Shown here piece by piece: positions 1 to 6,621 of a stretch of DNA of 7,341 nucleotides. The notes under the pieces are model-generated. The model was not told the origin of the DNA. It was given only the letters and a program-made list of their open reading frames with translations, and searched no databases. Where the stretch lies: positions 6,407 through 13,747 of the forward strand of contig DCGA01000023.1 of NCBI GenBank assembly GCA_002314465.1. Reading direction: 5' to 3'. This DNA is from a bacterium UBA1790 (GTDB lineage Bacteria > Bacteroidota > Bacteroidia > Bacteroidales > Muribaculaceae). The position numbers and the translations under genes were made by a program. How positions within the stretch are numbered: position 1 is the stretch's first letter; every line of letters begins with the position of its first letter.

Positions 1-946
1 CGGAGACTCGATACTGGTGATTACCCGCGTGCAGAGCACTTGCGGCTGCACAGCAACCGAGTACACCCGCACCGGCATTGAGCCGGGTGACACCGCAAGC
101 GTCACGCTCACTTATAACCCCGCCAACCGCCCCGGCTCGTTCAAGAAGGATGTGTATGTCTACACTAACGGCACTCCGCGCCGCTCACGCCTCACTATTA
201 GCGGCAAGGTGATAGGCGCCGAGGTGACTGTCGACGAGAAATATCCGGTGCGTGCAGGCAACCTGAGGCTTGAGGTGGAAAACGTGCCCATGGGCGAGAT
301 GTATCGCGGCGCAACGCGCAACGCCTACATCAACACCTACAATGCAAGCCGCGACACCCTTGTGGTGACCGTTGACGGCAACCTCCCTCACGTGTCGCTC
401 AATGCCGCCCCCGACACCGTTGCCCCGGGCGAGGCATCGGCAATCGTGGTACACTACGACACCCGCCAGGCTCCGTTGTGGGGCCTCAACGTCGACACCC
501 TGCTGGTGATGAGCGAACCGCTGCATAACTCGTCCACGGCGATATCGGGTATCGCCCGTGTCTACGTCATGGCACAGGTGCTCGAGGATATGCGCAAGGT
601 TACACCCGAGCAGCGACTCAAGGGACCCGAACTCAAGGTCAATGCCGAGAAGGTGATATATGAGAACATGCACCGTGGCACTGTCGCTACACAGGCAATC
701 ACGCTTGCCAACAAGGGCAAGGGCGTGCTCAATGTGCGCCGCTTGTGGTGCCCCGACAAGGCTGTGACCATAGGCCGCGTGCCCGAACGCATCAAGCGGG
801 GCAAGGAGGCCAAGGTGGAGATAAGCGTTGACCCGTCAAGGCTCGAAGGCGATGTGCTCAACACCACATTAACGGTCATCACCGACGACCCCTACACGCC
901 GCAGGTCACGGTAAGGCTTGTGGGAATGGTTGCCAAGGGTAACTAA
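1..946 (+). CDS. DUF1573 domain-containing protein, 5'-truncated by the window edge
   Basis: The open frame runs in from the left edge (first whole codon at base 2) and gives 314 visible residues; the GTG at 17 is internal, because the family motif is already under way before it. Visible residues 1-72 form a DUF1573 unit: a strand leading into STCGCTA (Cys14, Cys16), then IEPGD and a YNPANRPGSF segment, as is usual for this Bacteroidetes family. Two further beta-rich Ig/ASH-like units follow, about residues 85-190 and 207-312. The third has WCP where CGC would be expected and ends in a DDPYTPQVTVRLVG strand typical of such repeats. DUF1573 proteins are generally exported and have no established biochemical role; a scaffold or binding function is inference. 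The signal peptide, if any, lies outside the window. The gene is followed 52 bases later by meaB with no visible promoter, so co-transcription is possible. Confidence 0.85.
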   Translation, partial: GDSILVITRVQSTCGCTATEYTRTGIEPGDTASVTLTYNPANRPGSFKKDVYVYTNGTPRRSRLTISGKVIGAEVTVDEKYPVRAGNLRLEVENVPMGEMYRGATRNAYINTYNASRDTLVVTVDGNLPHVSLNAAPDTVAPGEASAIVVHYDTRQAPLWGLNVDTLLVMSEPLHNSSTAISGIARVYVMAQVLEDMRKVTPEQRLKGPELKVNAEKVIYENMHRGTVATQAITLANKGKGVLNVRRLWCPDKAVTIGRVPERIKRGKEAKVEISVDPSRLEGDVLNTTLTVITDDPYTPQVTVRLVGMVAKGN

Positions 947-964
947 AGCAAAAACAAAAACAGT

Positions 965-981
965 GCCATCCTCGTGATGGC
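965..981 (+). other. Short inverted repeat between the DUF1573 gene and meaB
   Basis: GCCATC (965-970) and GATGGC (976-981) are perfect reverse complements around a 5-base loop. The stem is preceded by an A-rich tract and followed by CGAAAAAAG rather than a T run, so it is not a rho-independent terminator for the + strand. Read on the - strand it is followed within a few bases by a T-rich stretch, but no - strand gene ends here. It could be a weak leader hairpin 17 bases before the meaB start, or chance. Confidence 0.3.
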
Positions 982-998
982 CGAAAAAAGATATATAG

Positions 999-2138
999 AT
1001 GAACGACAACGAAATGAATAACATGAACTCAGAGTTTGCCAACTGTGACCATCATCCCGAGAATGACTATGCGGGACTTCAGGTTAACGCAGGTATTGAG
1101 CAGCCGCCCATGGTGAATCCCTATCTCAAGCGTAAAAAGCGCCCGCAACTGTCGGTAAACGACTATGTGGAGGGTATTCGCAAGGGTAATCCCGCAGTGC
1201 TGGGTCAGGCTGTGACTCTTGTTGAAAGCCTTGTGCCCGAGCATCAGATAGTTGCCCAGGAGGTTATCACCAAGTGCCTTCCCTATACAGGCAACAGCCG
1301 TCGCATAGGCATCACCGGCGTGCCCGGAGCAGGCAAGAGTACGTCTATCGATGTATTCGGCATGCATGTGCTCAATCAGGGCGGTAAACTCGCCGTGCTG
1401 GCAATCGACCCCAGCAGTGAGCGCAGCAAGGGTTCTATCCTGGGCGACAAGACCCGCATGGAGAAACTGTCAATCCAACCCAATGTATTCATTCGTCCCA
1501 GTCCCTCGGCTGGTAGCCTGGGCGGTGTTGCGCGCAAGACCCGCGAGACAATCGTCCTGTGCGAGGCTGCCGGTTACGACACCATCTTTGTCGAGACCGT
1601 AGGTGTGGGCCAGAGCGAGACTGCCGTTCACTCTATGGTCGACTACTTCCTGCTCATCCAGCTTGCCGGCACCGGCGACGAACTGCAGGGCATCAAACGC
1701 GGTATCATGGAGATGGCCGACGGCATTGTCATCAACAAGTGTGACGGTGACAACGTGGACCGTGCCAACCTCGCTGCAGCGCAGTTCCGCAACGCGTTGC
1801 ACCTGTTCCCGCTGTCTCCCAGCGGTTGGCTGCCTGAGGTTATCACTTACTCGGGATATTACGAACTCAACATCGACAAGGTGTGGGATATGATTGACCG
1901 CTACTTTGCCCACGTTCGTGCCAACGGCTTCTTTGAGGAGAAGCGCCGCGAGCAGGAGAAGTACTGGATGTTTGAGACCATCAACGAGCAACTCAAGGCA
2001 CGCTTCTACAGCGACCACGAGGTAGAGCGCATGCTCGAAATCAAGGAGCAGATGGTGCTCAACAACGTGCAGTCGTCGTTTGTCGCAGCAACCGATGTGC
2101 TTGAATTCTATTACAACAAGAATAAAATCAATTCTTAA
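999..2138 (+). CDS. meaB: Methylmalonyl-CoA mutase-associated GTPase MeaB (ArgK/LAO family)
   Basis: MeaB is a cytoplasmic G3E P-loop GTPase that binds adenosylcobalamin-dependent methylmalonyl-CoA mutase, gates cofactor loading and protects the enzyme from inactivation; in Bacteroidales the mutase serves the succinate-propionate pathway. The 379 residues show Walker A GVPGAGKST (107-115), AIDPSS (135-140) with the family Asp137, the FVETVGVGQSE switch segment (197-207), LAGTGDELQGIKRGIMEMAD (222-241) and base-recognition NKCD (246-249), where the usual third residue is Ala. Helices after residue 290 match the family's C-terminal dimerisation region. The protein is longer than the roughly 330 residues of E. 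coli or Methylobacterium MeaB, mainly through an N-terminal tail. From HPEND (19) onward this tail resembles Bacteroidales MeaB as I recall it. The first 18 residues are Asn/Met-rich, so translation might instead begin at Met6 or Met9; no Shine-Dalgarno site decides it. The mutase genes are not in the window. Confidence 0.95.
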   Translation: MNDNEMNNMNSEFANCDHHPENDYAGLQVNAGIEQPPMVNPYLKRKKRPQLSVNDYVEGIRKGNPAVLGQAVTLVESLVPEHQIVAQEVITKCLPYTGNSRRIGITGVPGAGKSTSIDVFGMHVLNQGGKLAVLAIDPSSERSKGSILGDKTRMEKLSIQPNVFIRPSPSAGSLGGVARKTRETIVLCEAAGYDTIFVETVGVGQSETAVHSMVDYFLLIQLAGTGDELQGIKRGIMEMADGIVINKCDGDNVDRANLAAAQFRNALHLFPLSPSGWLPEVITYSGYYELNIDKVWDMIDRYFAHVRANGFFEEKRREQEKYWMFETINEQLKARFYSDHEVERMLEIKEQMVLNNVQSSFVAATDVLEFYYNKNKINS

Positions 2139-2153
2139 TCATGCTCAGTTGCT

Positions 2154-2669
2154 ATGGAACACAGTTATAAATATCCCCATCCCGCAGTGAGTACCGACAG
2201 CGTCGTGTTCGGCTTTGACGGCGTGCACCTCAATGTGCTGCTTGTAGAGCGTCGCAACGAGCCCTACAAGGGCAAGTGGGCGTTCCCCGGCGGCTTCCTC
2301 AACATTGATGAAGACGCACCCGAGGGTGCCATGCGCGAACTACGTGAAGAAACAGGGCTTGAGATAAAACACATTGAGCAACTGGGTGCTTTCACTGCGC
2401 CCGACCGCGATCCGCGCGAGCGCGTCATCTCCATCGCCTTCTTCACGCTGGTGCGTGTTACCGAGGTCCAGGCAGATGACGATGCCGCCGGGGCACAGTG
2501 GTACCGCATTGACAAGTTGCCCGAGATGGCGTTTGACCACGCGCTTATCTTCGAGAAAGCCCTTGAGCGCCTGTCTCACTTCATCAAGCTGCGCACCGCT
2601 GACTTTGTGGGCGATGACTTCTCCTATGAGGAGATGGACGCCATTTACTACGCAACACTCACACGCTGA
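2154..2669 (+). CDS. Nudix hydrolase, ADP-ribose pyrophosphatase/NrtR-like subgroup
   Basis: Nudix enzymes hydrolyse a nucleoside diphosphate linked to another moiety, using Mg2+ held by the Nudix-box glutamates. The 171-residue protein has a perfect GX5EX7REUXEEXGU box at 47-69: Gly47, Glu53, Arg61-Glu62, Glu65-Glu66, Gly68. Before it lie the VSTDSVVFGF strand and RRNEPYKGKWAFPGG. After it come FTAPDRDPRERVISIAFFTLV features (about residues 80-100) seen in the ADP-ribose-cleaving and NrtR-like group. It lacks the C-terminal winged helix that makes NrtR a transcriptional repressor (usually over 200 residues), so a plain hydrolase is more likely; the substrate cannot be told from sequence alone. 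It starts 15 bases after the meaB stop, and its own stop overlaps the start of the next gene, which suggests a shared transcript. Confidence 0.9.
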   Translation: MEHSYKYPHPAVSTDSVVFGFDGVHLNVLLVERRNEPYKGKWAFPGGFLNIDEDAPEGAMRELREETGLEIKHIEQLGAFTAPDRDPRERVISIAFFTLVRVTEVQADDDAAGAQWYRIDKLPEMAFDHALIFEKALERLSHFIKLRTADFVGDDFSYEEMDAIYYATLTR

Positions 2670-3367
2670 TGGATATCACGGTAGAGTACGTTAAGGAACG
2701 CTTTGATTATTTCAATGCGTTGTGCTTTGACGGTTCTCTGCCCCCTGTGCCCATCAAGTTGAGCAACGCCAAGACTTTTCTGGGCATGTGCGCTTACAAG
2801 AAGCGCCGCACCTTACTGGGAAAGACCGTGAAATATGACTTCGTGCTGCGCATCAACACGCGCATCGACCTGCCCGAGCAAGAGGTCGAAGACACTATTC
2901 TGCACGAGATGATACATTACTACATAGGCTATAACCAGTGGACCGATACCTCGGCCCACGGCACCTTGTTTCGCCGCATCATGAGCGACATCAACACCCG
3001 TCACGGCCGCAACATCACTATCTCGCATCGCATCACTGCAGAGCAGCGCGAGCAAGCCCTTGACACACGCAAGCGCTGGCATGCCGTGGCAGTTGTAACC
3101 ATGGCCGACGGCACTACCGGTATTAAGGTGTTGCCCCGCAAGGCCAGTTCCATTGTGCGTTACCACAATGTTGCCCGGCAGGCATCGGCAATTACCGGTG
3201 TGAAGTTGTACATGAGTTGTGACCCGTTCTTCAACCGCTATCCGTGCTCTTCATCGCTCAAGGTGCACCAGGTAGACCGCGACGAACTTATCCTCCACCT
3301 CAAGGACTCGCACGACATCGCTTGCGACGGCACCACTATCAAGGTGTCGCCCCGAAAGAACGAATAA
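2669..3367 (+). CDS. SprT-like zinc metalloprotease domain protein
   Basis: The 232-residue protein begins with a helical segment typical of SprT-like domains (VEYVKERFDYFNALCFDGSL, residues 5-24). This is followed by a strand region and the zinc-protease motif HEMIH (His79, Glu80, His83). His97 in SAHGTLFRR is the likely third zinc ligand, spaced as in SprT/Spartan proteins. Eukaryotic Spartan cleaves DNA-protein crosslinks; the role of bacterial SprT-like proteins is poorly defined, so a DNA-repair job here is only a family analogy. The C-terminal part (about 138-229) is beta-rich and unfamiliar, with Cys184, Cys193 and Cys219 but no CxxC pairs of a usual SprT zinc ribbon. The ATG shares its A with the Nudix TGA stop (TGATG), so translational coupling is likely. 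No signal peptide is seen, so the protein should be cytoplasmic. No terminator hairpin follows. Confidence 0.85.
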   Translation: MDITVEYVKERFDYFNALCFDGSLPPVPIKLSNAKTFLGMCAYKKRRTLLGKTVKYDFVLRINTRIDLPEQEVEDTILHEMIHYYIGYNQWTDTSAHGTLFRRIMSDINTRHGRNITISHRITAEQREQALDTRKRWHAVAVVTMADGTTGIKVLPRKASSIVRYHNVARQASAITGVKLYMSCDPFFNRYPCSSSLKVHQVDRDELILHLKDSHDIACDGTTIKVSPRKNE

Positions 3368-3391
3368 TGTGTGGCAATTGAGAATGGTTTC

Positions 3392-3422
3392 TTTGATTTT
3401 TATAAAAAAATCACTACCTTTG
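3392..3422 (+). promoter_or_regulatory. Bacteroidetes sigma-ABfr-type promoter for the lipoprotein pair
   Basis: TTTG at 3392-3395 (-33 element) and TACCTTTG at 3415-3422 (matching the -7 consensus TAnnTTTG) are separated by 19 bases, as in Bacteroides housekeeping promoters. Transcription should start about 3427-3430, leaving a leader of some 30 bases before the ATG at 3461. I found no comparable TAnnTTTG element in the other gaps between genes. The spacer holds a perfect 7-base inverted repeat, GATTTTT (3395-3401) and AAAAATC (3406-3412), around a 4-base centre. It may simply reflect AT-richness, or may be an operator. Confidence 0.75.
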
Positions 3423-3460
3423 TGCAAGACACTATTAATTAACGCTTGAGATACTTTTTT

Positions 3461-5290
3461 ATGAAACGAATTCACTTCTTGACTGCTGTATTTATGGCCA
3501 TTGCTGCCATTGGTTTCATGTCTTGTGATGATGACGGGTTAAATCGCGAAAAAGACGTTGAGGAAACCTCTGTCAAAATCCAGTACAACACAAGTTCGGT
3601 AACCACAATCCCCACATGTATTATTGAAAAAGACATCAAGCCCTGCTTTGCCGGTGCTATTAAGTTGCGTTGTTCCCAGTTGACCGACATCAACTCGGCA
3701 CACGTGGTCTTTGTAGCGTCGTCTCAACTTGATGCCAACAGCGAGAAACTCAACGCAGTGCTCAACAACGGTGGTGCTGTGGTGGTTGTTGAACCCGATA
3801 TGGCTCAGTTCAAGGCATGGGCCGACAAGAACGGCCACTCATATATCTGTGGCGACACTGGAAAATACTCTTTCCTTGGAATTAGTGGCAGCGAGGTGTA
3901 TATGCTCGACGACATCTTCGCATCCAACGATGTAGAGGAAGGTTCGGCAGACACCGTGAAATCTGAAGAAGCCGATAAATCGGAACCCGCAACAGCCTAC
4001 AATGCTATCCCTATCGAGATAGGGGAAACCGTTGAATATTGCAATCTCAAACTCAACTCACTTGTAAACTGGCTCAACGTATGTGTCGATATGGGAGATA
4101 GCGCCAGCGAAGACCCTGCGATTCCCAAGACAATCAATGAACTCACAGGACTTATCGACGATGATAACTTCAGTATGCGTGTTACTCATTCCTATAATAT
4201 TGAGTACAAGGATTATAAGATATGCTCAACCTTCGGTAGTGACGATAAGGTTACCCGTCATTCTACTGTAGAGTATGCGATTACTATCGTTCCGCTGTAC
4301 GCGTTCCAGGAGACATCGGCCACAGGCGTAGGTGGCGACTATTACATCGTCAAGGCACAGTTCGTGGGCCACAACGGTGAGATGTGCCAGCTTTATCGCC
4401 GTTGGACATTCGTTGCCGTAGCTCATGCGTTCCCGTTCTACATGAAGGATATGCACGCCGAACTCACCCTTCTCGATAACAGCGGTAAAAAGATGTCGGG
4501 AAGTGACATTGTCTTCTGGCAGGAACCTGTTCCCCAGAGCACACAGAACTCCACATCTTACACCTCGGGTTTCTCGGGACAGTTCAACTTTAATATCCAG
4601 GGAGGTGTCAGTGGCGGCAAGCCCGGTGCATCTATCACTGTGGGCGCTGCGTTGACATGGTCTAATTCGCATACCACTGCAATGAGCGACCTGGGTATCG
4701 TTCTCAATACTGACCCCAATTCACGCAAGGTGACCTACGATTTCAACCTCAACAATGTCAAATATGACGACGAGTTGGAGAAGGCTATCCCGGCTGCGGG
4801 TCGCAGCGACCGCTACGACAACGCAAGTTGGTGCTGGCATGTGAAGAATACTACCGACGACAGCACTACTCCCCTCAAGCTGCGTGTAAACATTAAGCCC
4901 ATCTACGGCTACATCTACCGTCACGCCACATGGTCTTGTGAGGGTAACACCAAGACTGTAAACGACCAGACAGTGAGATGCGAGACCTATACCCTCAAGG
5001 CTCCCGACCGCCGTCGCACTGGTATCATCTCCCTCAAGAGTACCAACAGCAACTACCTCACTAATGTCAAGGTTATTGATGCAACGAACAATGTGGTTGC
5101 TACATATACCTCGGCCTATGAGAAAAACTGTCAAATCATGCGTCAGGTTCCCATTGGTACTTACACGCTGACCTATGAGGTGCGTGACGGCGACACCGCC
5201 GAGTTGCTGGGCACTTACAAGATTACAAATGTAGTCGTTACTACAGCAAACACCACATCCAAGAGTACCCTCGACGGTGTAAAGATATAA
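3461..5290 (+). CDS. Putative leukocidin/VCC-like beta-pore-forming lipoprotein, larger component
   Basis: The protein has 609 residues from ATG 3461; an in-frame TTG at 3446 is less likely because the signal peptide fits best from 3461. Residues 1-21 are a lipoprotein signal (Lys2, Arg3, hydrophobic core, FMSC). Cys22 is followed by DDDG, acidic residues like the Bacteroidetes surface-export signal. Residues about 60-150 look like an alpha/beta domain: strand AHVVFVAS, helix, strand GGAVVVVEP, then a helix and strands. An acidic linker follows (154-176). About 235-513 resembles the leukocidin/Vibrio cytolysin domain: STSYTSGF (364-371), an alternating hydrophobic/polar hairpin 370-405 with a GGKPG turn (385-389), ASWCWHVK (455-462) and VNIKPIYGYIYRH (476-488), close to VCC as I recall it. 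Residues 517-609 are a separate beta-rich domain. Family toxins assemble ring-shaped pores; pore formation here is inference. The gene is six bases upstream of a paralogue, and its sampled GC is lower than that of the flanking genes. If not a toxin, it could be a surface-binding lipoprotein on the same fold. Confidence 0.7.
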   Translation: MKRIHFLTAVFMAIAAIGFMSCDDDGLNREKDVEETSVKIQYNTSSVTTIPTCIIEKDIKPCFAGAIKLRCSQLTDINSAHVVFVASSQLDANSEKLNAVLNNGGAVVVVEPDMAQFKAWADKNGHSYICGDTGKYSFLGISGSEVYMLDDIFASNDVEEGSADTVKSEEADKSEPATAYNAIPIEIGETVEYCNLKLNSLVNWLNVCVDMGDSASEDPAIPKTINELTGLIDDDNFSMRVTHSYNIEYKDYKICSTFGSDDKVTRHSTVEYAITIVPLYAFQETSATGVGGDYYIVKAQFVGHNGEMCQLYRRWTFVAVAHAFPFYMKDMHAELTLLDNSGKKMSGSDIVFWQEPVPQSTQNSTSYTSGFSGQFNFNIQGGVSGGKPGASITVGAALTWSNSHTTAMSDLGIVLNTDPNSRKVTYDFNLNNVKYDDELEKAIPAAGRSDRYDNASWCWHVKNTTDDSTTPLKLRVNIKPIYGYIYRHATWSCEGNTKTVNDQTVRCETYTLKAPDRRRTGIISLKSTNSNYLTNVKVIDATNNVVATYTSAYEKNCQIMRQVPIGTYTLTYEVRDGDTAELLGTYKITNVVVTTANTTSKSTLDGVKI

Positions 5291-5296
5291 TGCGCC

Positions 5297-6595
5297 ATGT
5301 ATAGGTTTTATACATACGGGTTGATGTTGCTTGCCGTGTTGCTCGCGGCAACCTTCACTTCGTGCAACGACGAGCCATCACAGCGCGAGGGTACGACGGT
5401 GACATCGGTAAGAGGCGAAATCAACTCATTGATTCAGTCGTTTGACACAACATTCGTTGTTCCCATTGACGGGCATAAGATTAACAACGGGTTGAGTATA
5501 GACGCTGCGTCGCAGAAGGTGGAGATTCATTTCGACCTGATGTCGATTTATGTCTTTAGTGACGGTGATTTTGCCGGCGACTATTACCTTGTAACAGGAT
5601 ATGTCGTGACTCACAACAAAGACTTGAACACGCGTTATATAAGCAATAAGGATTACGTAGACTACCCCGATGCCGTTACACAGTATCTGGGTAAACTTGC
5701 GCTTAACACCGAGTTGCTCGACAAGGACGGCAAGCAGGCTGGCGCCGGCGACGCGTTTTTCCGCGCCCAGCCCAATCCCGAGACAACCATCGGGTCGACA
5801 TCGTATACCAAGGGCTTTGATTTCACGCTTAACTTTGCTATTACGGCTGGTATTACCCGCGATAATAAAAAGAATGAGTATAAACTCACGTTCTTACCCA
5901 TTTACCCGTCGTTTAATTGGAATAACAGTTCTAAACAGGAGTTGCCCGACATAGTTGTTAAACTCGACACCGATCCCGTGACGCGTGAGGTTAAGCACGT
6001 GTTCTCTACCTGCAATTATGAGACCATGGAGCCCACCGATTTGCCTGTGTTTACCAAGGGCGATTTGCGCGTCGATTTTTCGTGGATTTGGTTTGTTCCC
6101 AAGGGACACATGTCGGCCCGCGACTATTGCAACGATGGCATGAAACTGCGTTTCAAGTTTGACCCGCACTACTTCGTGAACTATACCACCACAGCCTCGA
6201 CCAACTCGGCCGTGCACACGGTATATACCTATGGTTATGATGTGGGCAACCAACTGACCGATGCCGACCGCACTATGACCGTCGATTTCCCGATGCTCAA
6301 GCGCACGCCTGTGGGTACATTGCTGTTCAAGAACACTACCCGCAACTATGTTTCAAACGTGCGTTTTTCTACCATAGGGGCCATGGGTAACGAGGTGAGC
6401 GAGGCACTCGATGGAGTTGCCCTTGACCAGAACGATGAGTTGTCGCACTTGCTTCCTGAGGGGAAATACGATATCCACTACAGCATAGTAAACGGCGACA
6501 CTGGAGCCTCGCTGGGCAACTTTGTGGTTAAGAACGTTGAGATTACCGGTAACAACGAGGTATCGTTAAGCACACTCAACGGCCAGCGTGAATGA
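5297..6595 (+). CDS. Putative leukocidin-like beta-pore-forming lipoprotein, smaller paralogous component
   Basis: This 432-residue protein has a lipoprotein signal with hydrophobic core at about 8-20 and FTSC, giving lipidated Cys23 followed by NDE. It is a divergent paralogue of the preceding protein. Shared blocks in the same order are GDYYLVTGYVVTHN (94-107), ELLDKDGKQAGAGD (139-152), STSYTKGF (167-174), LDTDPVTREVKH (223-234), FSWIWFVP (261-268), MKLRFKFDPHYF (282-293) and a C-terminal domain from about 335 (PVGTLLFKNTTRNYVSNV) to the end. Between STSYT and LDTD it has an alternating-residue hairpin (173-210) with a charged turn (RDNKKNE), the candidate pore stem. It lacks the N-terminal alpha/beta domain and acidic linker of its partner. 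Only six bases separate the two genes, so they should be co-transcribed and made in similar amounts. By analogy with two-component leukocidins, the pair may form a mixed oligomer; this is inference from family resemblance and arrangement. Confidence 0.65.
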   Translation: MYRFYTYGLMLLAVLLAATFTSCNDEPSQREGTTVTSVRGEINSLIQSFDTTFVVPIDGHKINNGLSIDAASQKVEIHFDLMSIYVFSDGDFAGDYYLVTGYVVTHNKDLNTRYISNKDYVDYPDAVTQYLGKLALNTELLDKDGKQAGAGDAFFRAQPNPETTIGSTSYTKGFDFTLNFAITAGITRDNKKNEYKLTFLPIYPSFNWNNSSKQELPDIVVKLDTDPVTREVKHVFSTCNYETMEPTDLPVFTKGDLRVDFSWIWFVPKGHMSARDYCNDGMKLRFKFDPHYFVNYTTTASTNSAVHTVYTYGYDVGNQLTDADRTMTVDFPMLKRTPVGTLLFKNTTRNYVSNVRFSTIGAMGNEVSEALDGVALDQNDELSHLLPEGKYDIHYSIVNGDTGASLGNFVVKNVEITGNNEVSLSTLNGQRE

Positions 6596-6621
6596 TACGA
6601 GCATAATTAAACATATATACG

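Noticed and set aside
965..981. Rho-independent terminator after the DUF1573 gene
   Set aside because: The stem is only 6 bp and is followed by an A run, not a T run, on the coding strand.
1470..2018. Long open frame on the - strand inside meaB (182 codons), with similar ones at 185-673 and 2813-3166
   Set aside because: They lie fully opposite genes with clear family motifs, have His/Val-rich translations typical of antisense shadows, and show no recognisable domain or promoter.
2184..2669. NrtR-type transcriptional regulator
   Set aside because: The Nudix part looks similar, but the protein ends at residue 171 without the C-terminal winged-helix domain.
3446..3460. TTG codon giving a five-residue longer lipoprotein start
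   Set aside because: ATG at 3461 begins a standard Lys/Arg plus hydrophobic lipoprotein signal; the TTG version adds an aromatic stretch with no ribosome-binding evidence.
3461..5290. MACPF/BSAP-type toxin
   Set aside because: I found no MACPF signature (Y/W-G-T/S-H-(F/Y)-x6-GG); the hairpin and following strands fit the leukocidin type better.
3461..6595. Fimbrillin/Mfa-like or SusD/SusE-like lipoproteins as an alternative reading of the pair
   Set aside because: The signal peptides would fit, but the ordered STSYT, amphipathic hairpin, Trp strand and NIKPIY blocks do not match those families as I know them, and no SusC-type gene is adjacent.
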